Assembly (NCBI GenBank): GCA_012520195.1
Contig: JAAYOS010000074.1
Span: forward strand, 1 to 44,270
Source of the DNA: Clostridiales bacterium
GTDB lineage: Bacteria > Bacillota > Clostridia > Oscillospirales > JAAYOS01
DNA length: 44,270 nucleotides
Direction of reading: 5' to 3'
Part shown: positions 1 to 8,302 of the stretch, piece by piece
How positions within the stretch are numbered: position 1 is the first letter of the stretch
Layout: each line of letters opens with the position of its first letter
Made by a program: the position numbers and the translations under genes
The notes under the pieces: model-generated
What the model was told of the DNA's origin: nothing
Database searches by the model: none
Seen by the model: only the letters and a program-made list of their open reading frames with translations

Positions 1-45
1 GCAAATGAGCCAGAACAGCACCTATACAGAGTTTACATAATCTCC

Positions 46-75
46 TGTGGATAACTCTGTGGAAACTGTGTATAA
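46..75. other. Cluster of DnaA-box-like 9-mers, possible edge of oriC
   Basis: TGTGGATAA at 46-54 is the exact reverse complement of the consensus DnaA box TTATCCACA. TGTGTATAA at 67-75 differs from it at one position, and TGTGGAAAC at 58-66 at two. All three face the same way within 30 bases. Such clusters are typical of oriC next to dnaA in Firmicutes, but dnaA is not in the window, so it would have to lie to the left. Confidence 0.5.
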
Positions 76-302
76 CCCTTTTGAAAGGCCCCTTTGTGAT
101 TTCGGAAATGGATTATTTTCGATGTAATCAGTGTTTTATGAAAACATGTGACGAAGGCTGCAGCGTGTGAATTTCATAAAATACAATTTGCACAAAATGT
201 AGAGCATATATTTGAGCAGTAATTACAGATATTAAAAATCCTGTCGAATTTTGTAGAAGTAAACCTTAATATTACGGGTTTGTTACAGTTATCCAATTCC
301 TA
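76..302. other. AT-rich intergenic stretch without a gene
   Basis: Between the DnaA-box cluster and the first promoter I see no convincing coding sequence. The stretch is AT-rich, which would suit a DNA-unwinding element if the cluster to its left is part of oriC, but there are no further clear boxes. Confidence 0.4.
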
Positions 303-331
303 TTGACTTGCTTTATTGTTTTGCATACGAT
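303..331 (+). promoter_or_regulatory. SigA-type promoter of the first SLH gene
   Basis: TTGACT (303-308), a 17-base spacer and TACGAT (326-331). Transcription would begin near 338. The in-frame ATG at 316 would then lie upstream of the transcript, which supports the ATG at 379 as the start. Confidence 0.6.
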
Positions 332-378
332 ACATAGGAAACAGGACATTTTTCGTTGTGGGAGGCTTACACATAACT

Positions 379-2139
379 ATGAAACGCGTATTGGTGCTAT
401 TACTTATAATCTGCCTGATTTCGGGCTTGCCGACGTCACACGCGGCCCGCAATGCTGACTCCCCAGAAACAGCTAAGAAGGAAGCCGTGGAGCTTCTCCA
501 CTGTCTAAATATTATCAATGACAGCTACGATACATTTGAACCAAACAAGCTGATTACCCGAGCTGATGCAGCTAGGATGATATACATAATCATTAAGGGT
601 GGAAACGACGACGGTGCCATAAACTTTACCGGTCAGTCAAACACATTCTCCGATATTTCGGGACACCCCGCAGAGGGTTACATCAACTATTCGTTTGCCA
701 TGGGCTTTATCTCAGGTTACTCGGACGGCACATTCAAACCCAACCGACAAATTACAGGATATGCTTTTCTTAAGATTGCTCTTGCTGTAATCGGTTATGA
801 TGCGAAGATTGAGGGCTTTGAGGGGAAGAACTGGGATCAGAAGGTAGTAGCAAGGGCGATGACAAGCGGAATCTTGAAGGATTATAATGGGACTCCGCAC
901 GATCCGATCAATGCAATAGATGCTGTGTGTATCCTATACAATACTTTGTTCACATCAGCGGTAGAGTATACACGGTCGGGGGAACTTCGAAAGACCGGCA
1001 GTACTGTTGCCGATGCCATGTTCGGCCTCCGCACCTACAGTGGTATCCTCTGGGCAACCGATCAGGCAGCTCTCGGGATTGCACCTATAGCGGGAAACAG
1101 TAAATCATGGATCGATCTAAACGGTGACGAGCAGTTTGATAGTCGGAATGAAGTGTTCAACACTACCGCTGACACAAGTCTGCTTGGAAGCCATGTAACT
1201 ATAGCAGTACGCGTTAGGGATGATAGTGTTATCGGAGTGTACGGGCTGTATGCAACGCCAGGTATGTCGGAGAAAATGCAGATTAGTAATTTGACGCCTG
1301 GGAACTCTTCGAAAGATGTGCTCTACTTCTATAACTTTGAATCTGACGCAGATAACGATGATGACGGCATAATGGACGGTCTTGCCCGTGCAACTTATGT
1401 AGAGTATATCGACAACAACGGCGACGGAAAATGTGACGTTGTGCTCTCATGGTCATACACCTACGCGGCAGTTACATCAAAAAGATTTGATGAGAATAAA
1501 CAGACTGTCGAATACCATATTGCAATAGAAGGCCGAGATTCGGTTCTCTTTTTGGAAGACTACACTGGTCTCAACGCTGTCTCTGAGGGAGACAGGATTA
1601 TTTACCTTGAAGGCAATAGCAGCATGAAGAAGGGTATTATTAAGGTTATAGAGCCCATAAAGGGCAGTATAACCAGTATTAGAGTAGAGAGTGTCTACTT
1701 TAACGGTAAGCCATGCTCCTATTCCCAAGTTAATGGATCCCTTGAGAGACGTCCCGGCTTTGGAGCTGTCAACGAGAACATTGGAAAAGATGCACTGCTG
1801 TACGCCTACAACGGTTCAGTACTAGAAATTGCACCGACTATCGATAAGAACACACCTGAAGCTTTCGCGTACGTATTTCAAATAGAGTATACAGATATAC
1901 TAAACGGAAACTTTGAAGAGGAGATATACGACAGGAGCTACACAGCTCAGGTGGTCCTTGAAGATGGAAGCATACATATGTATAGGCTACGGCAGGTTGA
2001 CGGAGCTGTTCTACCGGGAAGTAATGATATAGATGCATCTCCTGAACAGGGGCTCTACCGGTACAGAATAAACTCATTCGGACAACTGGAGCTTAAAACG
2101 GTGTATGTCACCGCGCAAAGAGCAAAATATGTCGACTAG
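379..2139 (+). CDS. SLH-domain secreted surface protein with Ca-loop-like motifs
   Basis: A 586-residue exported protein. The N-terminus reads MKRVLVLLLIICLISG followed by PTSHAA, a signal peptide with a plausible signal peptidase I site. About 170 residues of three S-layer homology repeats follow; the clearest has a GFISGYSDGTFKPNRQITG core. SLH domains bind pyruvylated secondary wall polymer. The rest is a beta-rich ectodomain of unknown fold with three DxNxDG-type acidic loops (1114-1140, 1345-1377, 1411-1437) that could bind calcium. I chose ATG 379 because it starts the signal peptide, follows a GGGAGG site (with long spacing) and lies downstream of the promoter at 303-331; the ATG at 316 lies inside that promoter. 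The next gene has the same SLH layout and a similar VEY segment after the repeats, which suggests old paralogy. It may be a minor S-layer component or an anchored protein. Confidence 0.85.
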   Translation: MKRVLVLLLIICLISGLPTSHAARNADSPETAKKEAVELLHCLNIINDSYDTFEPNKLITRADAARMIYIIIKGGNDDGAINFTGQSNTFSDISGHPAEGYINYSFAMGFISGYSDGTFKPNRQITGYAFLKIALAVIGYDAKIEGFEGKNWDQKVVARAMTSGILKDYNGTPHDPINAIDAVCILYNTLFTSAVEYTRSGELRKTGSTVADAMFGLRTYSGILWATDQAALGIAPIAGNSKSWIDLNGDEQFDSRNEVFNTTADTSLLGSHVTIAVRVRDDSVIGVYGLYATPGMSEKMQISNLTPGNSSKDVLYFYNFESDADNDDDGIMDGLARATYVEYIDNNGDGKCDVVLSWSYTYAAVTSKRFDENKQTVEYHIAIEGRDSVLFLEDYTGLNAVSEGDRIIYLEGNSSMKKGIIKVIEPIKGSITSIRVESVYFNGKPCSYSQVNGSLERRPGFGAVNENIGKDALLYAYNGSVLEIAPTIDKNTPEAFAYVFQIEYTDILNGNFEEEIYDRSYTAQVVLEDGSIHMYRLRQVDGAVLPGSNDIDASPEQGLYRYRINSFGQLELKTVYVTAQRAKYVD

Positions 2140-2245
2140 TATGTGCTGTCGCTAAACCCAGCAAGAGCTGTTCAGGCTCCAATATTACAGAATTTTAATA
2201 ATACTTCCCTAATATTACAGTTACATTACAAGTAGACCAAAAGCA

Positions 2246-2274
2246 TTGACAGAGGCAACCAATTCAAATATACT
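2246..2274 (+). promoter_or_regulatory. Strong SigA promoter of the S-layer gene
   Basis: Consensus TTGACA (2246-2251), 17-base spacer and TATACT (2269-2274). An AT-rich tract upstream contains the decamer AATATTACAG twice and could act as an UP element. The predicted transcript start near 2281 gives an unusually long leader of about 125 bases, as expected for a very highly expressed surface protein. Confidence 0.75.
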
Positions 2275-2287
2275 TCACGTGTGGTAA

Positions 2288-2381
2288 ATCCTTCATTAGG
2301 TACTAACGCCTTGCAGGTCGGCTGAAGGATATCCGGGTCTGCAAGCGAGTACATATAACAAAACTATCCCGGGAAAACGGG
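2288..2381 (+). promoter_or_regulatory. Structured S-layer mRNA leader with interleaved hairpin arms
   Basis: ATCCTTCA (2288-2295) pairs with TGAAGGAT (2323-2330). CTTGCAGGTC (2310-2319) pairs with GGGTCTGCAAG bases 2336-2345 over 10 positions, two of them G-U. The arms alternate A-B-A'-B', so they form either an H-type pseudoknot or two mutually exclusive hairpins. A third small hairpin, TCCCG/CGGGA (2367-2382), precedes the Shine-Dalgarno site. The pairing is seen in the sequence; a role in mRNA stability or translation is inferred. Confidence 0.55.
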
Positions 2382-2407
2382 AAACAAAATTTTAAGGAGG
2401 ACGACAA

Positions 2408-4786
2408 ATGAGATCCTTTAAGAAAGCTCTAACCATGGCGTTAGTCTTTGTTATGGCGATCGGTCTTCTGACTGCAGGAGCTCTGGACTTCACAGATGCT
2501 AATGACATTCAGTACAAAGAAGCCGTTGAAGTCATGACAGGAATTGGCGCAATCAATGGTTATACCGATGGCACATTCAGGCCAGATGGCCTTCTGACAC
2601 GTGCAGAAGCCGCAAAACTCGTTACTTACGCAATCCTCACTGAGCGTGTAGCTCAGTACCTCCCAAGTGGAAGCTCAAGCTTCACTGACGTGGCTACAAA
2701 CCATTGGGCTGTACCGTACATTGAGTACTGTGTATCCAAGGGCATCATCAACGGCCGCGGCAATGGCATTTTCGATCCTAATGGTAACGTAACCGCTTTT
2801 GAGATTGCTAAAATGCTTCTCACAGCAGCAGGCTACGGCCAGAACGGCGAATATGTAGGAGCATCCTGGAGCCTGAACGTTGTTGCTGATGCTATTGACA
2901 ACGACATTTTCCTCGGATCAAAGGCAACAAACTACGGAGCACCTGCAACCCGCGAAGAGGCAGCTCTCTATGTATTCAACGGTCTAACAAAAGTTAACCG
3001 TGTTGAGTATAGCAAAGACACAGATTCCTATAAAGACCTTACTAGCGATAAGACCATTGGTGAGTGGAAGTATGGTCTGAATGACGTAGCATCCACTGTT
3101 AACGGTGTCTCTGGTTATACATGGATGAGCAAGAGTGGTCCTGTTTCCAGCTTCATTGTAGCCGAGAACGTACTTGGAACAAGCATGAACGGAACAGCTA
3201 TTAGCGAACTGACCAAAAAGTACGGTGCATCCTTTATCGCTGAAGAAGATGACACAGTAGACTATTTCTACAATGGCTTTGGCGCAACTGCATACGCTGT
3301 AAATACTGACTATGCTAAAGACGACCTCATTGTTGAAGATGGTAAAGTATATGAAGTAACTGCAGATATTGCTAAAGCTGCTAACACGAAGTTTAGCGAT
3401 GTTGCAACCACATTGATTGTAGACCCGGCAACAAAGGGCGTAATTGTAAACCTAGTTGATGGAAACCGTAACGGCAAAGCCGACAAGATTGCAATCACTA
3501 ACAAGGCTGTTGCAAAACTTTCTGCTGATCCCGTTGTTAAGAACGACACTGTAGACATTGCCGGTATTACTCCAACAGCTGTTGATGTTAAGTATGTACC
3601 AGGTTATGATACACTCGCTAAAGACGATGTTGTACTCTGGTATCTAGACGCATCAGGCGTGTACAACATTGAGAAAGCTGAAACAACTACAGGAACTGTA
3701 ACTGCAATCAGAGGTTCAAAGTATTACATTGACGGTGTTGTTTTCGAGCTGTCAGGTCTGACCGGCGCAACAGGAACCCCAGCACTCGGCAATGCAACCG
3801 ATACTTATTTCCTTGACAATGGTGGTTACATTGTGTTCAAGAGTGGCCCGACTGCTCCTCAGGTAGACGACACATATGCACTGGTTATAGATTATAACTA
3901 CGAACCCGCTGACACTTGGGCAGGAGTAGCTGCAAGCTCCAAGGCAAAGCTGCTTCTCGAAGACGGAACTGTAGGCATTTATGACCTTGTAACTAACTCA
4001 GGCAAAGTAGCTAATTATGCTCTTGCTAAGGGTTCTCTCATCAAGTATGTCATGGATGATGATGATGTAATCACAAGTGTTGTTAAGGAAGACAATGTAA
4101 ACATAATCGGTCTAACTGCAGCAACTACAACTAAGGGTGGAAATACAACTACTATTGGCGGTACTACCTACTATAACAGCGCCTCCACTGTATTCTTCTT
4201 CTATGAGGATAATGCAGGTGTAATTGAGAACTATGGAGTCACTGTTGGCTACAAGACCGTCCAAGCAGTAACTGGTACAACAGATGGAGCTTATGTTGCG
4301 GATGCAAATAAAGTACTTAAGGTAATGTCAGTTAACGTTAAGGCTGAAGCTGCGGTGAGTGACAAAGTTTACGCTTACATCACAAACGCCACACCGCTTG
4401 AGACTATAAAAGACGGAAAGACTGTCTATTCCTACGATGCATTCATAAACGGTGAAGCAGTAACCGTAACAGAGGGAACTCAAACTGTAGCGGCAGCTGG
4501 TCTCTATGAGGCAGTTGAAGCTAAGGGTCTCTACACACTAACATCAAAATCATTTACTGTGTCAGGTAAGGATGTAACAATTGCAGAGAGCACCTACTTT
4601 GTTGCTGATTCAACATTGTACAACATTACCAACACAACTCAGGCCTACAAGGCCACAATCACTGGCGGCGCAGTTACTAAGCTCGAAGCAGCAGATTTTG
4701 CACTCGTAGCAGGCAAGACTCTGAAAGCTGACATACTTGCAGATGGTAGCAGCAACGCATTATTCGTAGTATTCTGGTACGAATAA
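2408..4786 (+). CDS. Major S-layer protein candidate, three SLH domains
   Basis: A 792-residue exported protein, probably the main S-layer subunit or an abundant cell-wall-anchored protein. It opens with MRSFKKALTMALVFVMAIG, a signal peptide ending near GALDF. Three SLH repeats follow (about residues 25-70, 85-130 and 135-185), with typical cores such as INGYTDGTFRPDGLLTRAEA. The rest is Thr/Val/Asp-rich, cysteine-poor beta-type sequence typical of S-layer ectodomains, with one acidic DxNxxGxxD loop at 3458-3484. Start: AAGGAGG lies 8 bases before ATG 2408. The near-consensus promoter (2246-2274), long structured leader and strong terminator (4852-4886) all point to high expression as a single gene. 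It shares its layout with the upstream 586-residue protein. No enzymatic domain is recognised. Confidence 0.9.
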   Translation: MRSFKKALTMALVFVMAIGLLTAGALDFTDANDIQYKEAVEVMTGIGAINGYTDGTFRPDGLLTRAEAAKLVTYAILTERVAQYLPSGSSSFTDVATNHWAVPYIEYCVSKGIINGRGNGIFDPNGNVTAFEIAKMLLTAAGYGQNGEYVGASWSLNVVADAIDNDIFLGSKATNYGAPATREEAALYVFNGLTKVNRVEYSKDTDSYKDLTSDKTIGEWKYGLNDVASTVNGVSGYTWMSKSGPVSSFIVAENVLGTSMNGTAISELTKKYGASFIAEEDDTVDYFYNGFGATAYAVNTDYAKDDLIVEDGKVYEVTADIAKAANTKFSDVATTLIVDPATKGVIVNLVDGNRNGKADKIAITNKAVAKLSADPVVKNDTVDIAGITPTAVDVKYVPGYDTLAKDDVVLWYLDASGVYNIEKAETTTGTVTAIRGSKYYIDGVVFELSGLTGATGTPALGNATDTYFLDNGGYIVFKSGPTAPQVDDTYALVIDYNYEPADTWAGVAASSKAKLLLEDGTVGIYDLVTNSGKVANYALAKGSLIKYVMDDDDVITSVVKEDNVNIIGLTAATTTKGGNTTTIGGTTYYNSASTVFFFYEDNAGVIENYGVTVGYKTVQAVTGTTDGAYVADANKVLKVMSVNVKAEAAVSDKVYAYITNATPLETIKDGKTVYSYDAFINGEAVTVTEGTQTVAAAGLYEAVEAKGLYTLTSKSFTVSGKDVTIAESTYFVADSTLYNITNTTQAYKATITGGAVTKLEAADFALVAGKTLKADILADGSSNALFVVFWYE

Positions 4787-4851
4787 GACCTACGTTTCAA
4801 ATCTGACCACGAAAGTCATAGTTTATAAACTTGTCTAATCGTGTTCAATAG

Positions 4852-4886
4852 CAAATCCCCCTCAGGTTTAACCTGAGGGGGATTTG
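4852..4886 (+). terminator. Intrinsic terminator of the S-layer gene
   Basis: A perfect 16-bp stem (4852-4867 with 4871-4886) with a three-base loop, rich in G/C at its core (CCCCCTCAGG). The following T-tract is short (ATTTGT), but the stem is very stable. Confidence 0.8.
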
Positions 4887-4924
4887 TACTAGGATCTAGT
4901 ATTATTGATAAGTGCTCAATAACA

Positions 4925-5119
4925 GTAAGCGGTAAGCGAAAAATAGCACGGACATTGAAACCACATTAACCGCTTTATTAAGATAGGCTTATATCTTTTA
5001 GAAGGAGCGGATTATTTGGGGGCAAAAGACGCACACGAGAAGAATGGAAGGAATTAATTGAACAGCAGCAGGCCAGCTAGCTCGGCCAGAAAGAATGATG
5101 TGAAAAACACGGTATAGAC
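4925..5119 (+). mobile_element. Decayed left end of an IS66-family insertion sequence
   Basis: GTAAGCG occurs twice in tandem at 4925-4938; IS66-family terminal repeats typically begin GTAAGCG. About 95 bases further on is a broken reading frame resembling the IS66 OrfA/TnpA accessory protein (5021-5119). I could not find a convincing right end (CGCTTAC) or a target-site duplication, so the right boundary is set at the last recognisable codon. Confidence 0.55.
5021..5119 (+). pseudogene. IS66-family orfA (tnpA) remnant with two stop codons
   Basis: The frame beginning at 5021 reads GKRRTREEWKELIEQQQAS, stop, LGQKE, stop, CEKHGID. This matches the N-terminal helix-turn-helix region of IS66 OrfA proteins, whose usual form is KRRT-EW-LI-EQQASGLSQKEFC-HGI. 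In-frame stops lie at 5078-5080 (TAG, where G is expected) and 5096-5098 (TGA, where F is expected). A GAAGGAG site remains at 5001-5007, and a TTG start candidate at 5016 is one base out of frame across a run of five G. Similarity ends after HGID. Identification rests on remembered family sequence, not a search. Confidence 0.6.
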
Positions 5120-5350
5120 ACTGGATCGATGGGGACGGCGATACATCGACTCCAAAAGTACATGCAACATCACACAGGATGGGTCGGAGTCAACAGTGTT
5201 GAGGCGGCACTGACCTGAGAAAAGAGTAATATGGGTTGATGCTGCTCTCAACGAGTAGATTTCAATCGGATTAGTTTGCCGCTTGCAGTTCTATAGTATA
5301 TGGTTACGGCTTATGAAAGATTAGAGTATACGCACAATATCATGAGCCCC
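5120..5350. other. Intergenic stretch with no recognisable gene
   Basis: No frame on either strand combines a start, a Shine-Dalgarno site and a recognisable product. A 65-codon minus-strand frame here has no ribosome binding site or family resemblance. The stretch may be further debris of the IS66 element; CCGCTTGC near 5280 weakly resembles an IS66 right-end sequence. Confidence 0.4.
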
Positions 5351-5397
5351 TCCAAATGAAAAGCCCCATGTCAACAAACTGCACTGTTAACATAGGG
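5351..5397 (-). terminator. Probable terminator of the DUF4015 gene
   Basis: A 13-bp stem with two G-U pairs (5364-5376 with 5385-5397) and an 8-base loop. On the minus strand it is followed by CTTTTC. It lies about 100 bases beyond the stop of the gene ending at 5497. Confidence 0.55.
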
Positions 5398-5496
5398 AAC
5401 AATTGATTTTTACGCATTCTCACTCTTCAATATTCAATAGTCTTAAAGAAGGGAGGATGTATTGAAGAGCATGCAGGTAGGAACCATCTCTCAAGT

Positions 5497-6696
5497 CTAC
5501 CAACCAACCGATGGGTAAAGCCCTGAGTCATCGTAGATCACCCAGCCGTATCCACGGGGGACGTAGGTACCAATGGCAACCTGAATGTTCTCTGAGGCTG
5601 AAGGGTCGTCGTAGCTGCGTGGCGAGGCTATTACTGGAACTAGTTTCACAGAAACGTCTTGAGTATCATAGTCTTGGGCGATTTCCTGTACCTTTGCATA
5701 TATAGCTGATGAAGTGTCTGCGTCTGTGCCAATGTTGACATATATTCTATCACTAACTTCATAAAGTGAGGCTACATCATGTCCTAATGCGGTGTCTGCA
5801 CCTTCGATTACTGTGTCAGATGACAAACTTATTGATAAAAGTGCATTTTTTTCTCGGAGTAGAGCTGATAGGTGTTCGGTGAAAGAACTTATTGTGTCTG
5901 TCTTTGGGACTGAGTCGTGCTCGCCATATGCTATGAGCTGTGGACGTCCGATCGTCGGATAGCAAAAGTTTTCAAGTAAAACCTCATCGAATCCTAAATC
6001 GGCTAACTCTAGAGAGATATCTGTAACATAATCCTGAGCTTCTTGAAGATATGGATTCATCCAACCGTGGTAATCTCTATCAAGCCATATAACTCCGCTC
6101 TGTACCTTCACTGAAAGTGATTGGATTTTGCGTGGGACCAGATTATCCTTAAATGCGGAGACTCTCGCTATGAGATATAGCCCTGAATCCCTAAGCTCCT
6201 TGAGCGCTGTTACCGAATAATCCTCTGAGGGATTTGCCCCTGCTTGTTCAGCATACTGGTTTGCTGAGGAGTAGCTTAACGTACCGTCGTCGTGCTTCAT
6301 GTCAATAACTACTGCATTAATCGTACCATTCTCGGATAGCTGGATAATGCCCGCTATTGCAACAGGATCGGAAAGACTGGGGAGGTACGCAGCATTTATT
6401 ACAGTTTCATGCTTAGGTGTGGGAGTAGGTGAGGGCTCTGGAGTTTTTGATGGCGATGGTGACTCAATAATGAGGCCTGGTAACTGGCTTGGTAATGGAG
6501 ATGGTGTCGGCTCGTCTTTCTCCTTATTGGCGAAGGGATTCTTGAACAAGATGCCCTCCGATGAAAAAACAAGGGAGTCGCTTAGGCTGAGGTAAAGTAA
6601 ACCAAGTGCAATAAGGAGGAAAAGGGCAGCAAAAACGATTGGGATCTTACCGCGTCTTGTCCGTCTACCCCTATAGGAGCGGTATCCTCTTGGCAT
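5497..6696 (-). CDS. Membrane-anchored putative glycoside hydrolase (DUF4015)
   Basis: About 399 residues. A short Arg-rich cytoplasmic tail (RGYRSYRGRRTRRGK) is followed by one membrane helix (IPIVFAALFLLIALGLLYL) and a Pro/Ser/Thr-rich linker (PSPSKTPEPSPTPTPK). An extracytoplasmic domain then resembles the DUF4015 putative glycosyl hydrolase family, a TIM-barrel-like fold: INAVVIDMKHDDGTLSY near its start, LARVSAFKDN-type strands, WLDRDYHGWMNPY, then GFDEVLLENFCYP. Start choice: the ATG at 6705 directly abuts the AAGGGGG site, whereas the ATG at 6696 has 9 bases of spacing, so 6696 is preferred. It lies 151 bases after rnfB on the same strand with its own candidate terminator. A role in wall or glycan processing is inferred from family and topology; the substrate is unknown. 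Confidence 0.75.
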   Translation of the reverse strand: MPRGYRSYRGRRTRRGKIPIVFAALFLLIALGLLYLSLSDSLVFSSEGILFKNPFANKEKDEPTPSPLPSQLPGLIIESPSPSKTPEPSPTPTPKHETVINAAYLPSLSDPVAIAGIIQLSENGTINAVVIDMKHDDGTLSYSSANQYAEQAGANPSEDYSVTALKELRDSGLYLIARVSAFKDNLVPRKIQSLSVKVQSGVIWLDRDYHGWMNPYLQEAQDYVTDISLELADLGFDEVLLENFCYPTIGRPQLIAYGEHDSVPKTDTISSFTEHLSALLREKNALLSISLSSDTVIEGADTALGHDVASLYEVSDRIYVNIGTDADTSSAIYAKVQEIAQDYDTQDVSVKLVPVIASPRSYDDPSASENIQVAIGTYVPRGYGWVIYDDSGLYPSVGW

Positions 6697-6847
6697 ATAA
6701 GGCATCCCCCTTCGCGAAAAATCTGTGTTTTTTCTGTGTGTTATATTTACTATTTAAGTATATGATTCATTCATAAATAAATAATGAATAGAACATAAGA
6801 AGTTTCAGTAAATGTCGCGGTTATAGTTCGTCTGATTTGCTTTGTAG

Positions 6848-7681
6848 TTATTGTGCCTTATCTAATACTCTCGGTGTACGATCGAGGTTTGAGTCGACAA
6901 TAAGTTTACGGGGGCACTTGAGAGCGCATTCACCGCAGCCTGTGCATTTTTCATAGTCAATTACAGCGAGGTTGTCAATAACGTGGATTGCATCATATTG
7001 GCAGGTCCTCTCACATATCTTACACCCAATACAGCCGATATTGCAAATCTTCCTGAGAGCGCCGCCCTTCTCGTGTGAGGAGCAGGCCACATTGACATCG
7101 GCGTAATAGGGAACTGGGTGAATCACGTGCTTCGGGCAGGTATCTACACAGATGAGACATCCGGTACAGATCTCGTGGTCTACCTTTGCAACTCCATTTT
7201 CGAGATGTATGGCGCCGAAGGGACAGGCCTTAACACAGCTTCCCAGGCCAAGACACCCAAAGCGGCAAACTATAGGACCGTCAGCTAACCGCATGGCAGC
7301 GTGGCAGTCACTTATTCCAATGTAGTTGTATCTCTTTGCAGCATTGTTACCACCTGAGCAGTTTACAAACGCAGCGAGACGAGTATTCTTCTCTAACTCA
7401 ACGCCGAGTATTTCTGCTATTGCTTTAGAGCTCTCCTCTCCGCCCACAACACATGCATTTGTAGATGCAGAGCCTTCAAGCAGTGCTTCAGCGAGAGCGG
7501 AGCAGCTTGCATAACCACATGCACCGCAGTTCGCCCCCGGTAGGACCTCGATGATCGGTTCGAACAGGGGGTTCTTTTTAACCTCGAATATCTTTGAAGC
7601 AGCAGCAAGCACCAGCCCGAATAGCGCACCTAGGAGGCCGAGTACGAGTACTGCATTAAGTATTGCGAACAATGAATCCAT
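6848..7681 (-). CDS. rnfB: Rnf complex electron-transfer subunit B
   Basis: 277 residues, the ferredoxin-like entry subunit of the ion-pumping ferredoxin:NAD+ oxidoreductase. An N-terminal helix (about 5-28) anchors it. Next comes an Fe-S domain with GANCGACGYASC and a later Cys, binding one [4Fe-4S]. Two tandem 2x[4Fe-4S] ferredoxin modules follow: CLGLGSCVKACP with CTGCLICVDTCP, and CIGCKICERTCQ with CTGCGECALKCP. The last gene of the rnfCDGEAB operon, it starts 30 bases after the rnfA stop. All cluster-binding cysteines appear present. Confidence 0.95.
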   Translation of the reverse strand: MDSLFAILNAVLVLGLLGALFGLVLAAASKIFEVKKNPLFEPIIEVLPGANCGACGYASCSALAEALLEGSASTNACVVGGEESSKAIAEILGVELEKNTRLAAFVNCSGGNNAAKRYNYIGISDCHAAMRLADGPIVCRFGCLGLGSCVKACPFGAIHLENGVAKVDHEICTGCLICVDTCPKHVIHPVPYYADVNVACSSHEKGGALRKICNIGCIGCKICERTCQYDAIHVIDNLAVIDYEKCTGCGECALKCPRKLIVDSNLDRTPRVLDKAQ

Positions 7682-7711
7682 TTATATTACTCCAATCTGC
7701 CGCAGCACTAA

Positions 7712-8302
7712 TCAAAATACTTTTAGTCCCGAGAAGCCCATAAAGGACATAGCCAGTAGGGCGGAAGATACAAGGGCGATAGGAATACCCTCGAAGGCTT
7801 TTGGTATATCCGCGGACACTTCCAGTCGCTCCCTTATCGTAGAGAACAGCAGCAGAGCAAGTGAGAAGCCAACAGCGGAAGCGAATCCATTGACAACCGA
7901 CTCGATGAATGTATACTCAGAAACAACATTTAGTAGTGCGACACCTAGCACGGCGCAGTTAGTAGTGATAAGTGGTAAGTATATACCGAGAGCTTGATAT
8001 AGTGCCGGTACAGCCTTCTGCAAAAACATCTCTACCAACTGGACAAGTACAGCTATTACAAGGATGAATACTACCGTCTGCATATACTCAAGGTTGAGAA
8101 GAACTAGCAGATATTCGTTTACCAGATATGTAACTGCTGAGGCAAGTGTCATTACGAAAATTACTGCAAAACTCATCCCTACTGCAGTGTCCGTCTTTTT
8201 GGACACGCCGAGGAAGGGACAAATGCCGAGAAACTGTACTAGGACATAGTTTTCAACGAGTATGGCGCCGAGTGAAATTGATATTAGACTGGTTAAACTC
8301 AT
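7712..8302 (-). CDS. rnfA: Rnf complex membrane subunit A
   Basis: 196 residues and six predicted membrane helices, the usual RnfA length and layout. It opens MSLTSLISISLGAILVENYV and carries the conserved FLGICPFLGVSKK segment with a cysteine near the first helices. In Rnf, the A and E subunits have inverted topology and share an intramembrane [2Fe-2S] site that passes electrons between RnfB and the flavin subunits. The ATG overlaps the rnfE stop in an ATGA junction (8299-8302), implying translational coupling. Confidence 0.95.
   Translation of the reverse strand: MSLTSLISISLGAILVENYVLVQFLGICPFLGVSKKTDTAVGMSFAVIFVMTLASAVTYLVNEYLLVLLNLEYMQTVVFILVIAVLVQLVEMFLQKAVPALYQALGIYLPLITTNCAVLGVALLNVVSEYTFIESVVNGFASAVGFSLALLLFSTIRERLEVSADIPKAFEGIPIALVSSALLAMSFMGFSGLKVF

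Noticed and set aside
5054-5251. 65-codon minus-strand frame downstream of the S-layer gene
   Set aside because: No ribosome site or family resemblance, and it overlaps the IS66 remnant read on the plus strand.
7551-7997. 148-codon plus-strand open frame
   Set aside because: It lies antisense to rnfB and rnfA, lacks a ribosome site and has no recognisable product.
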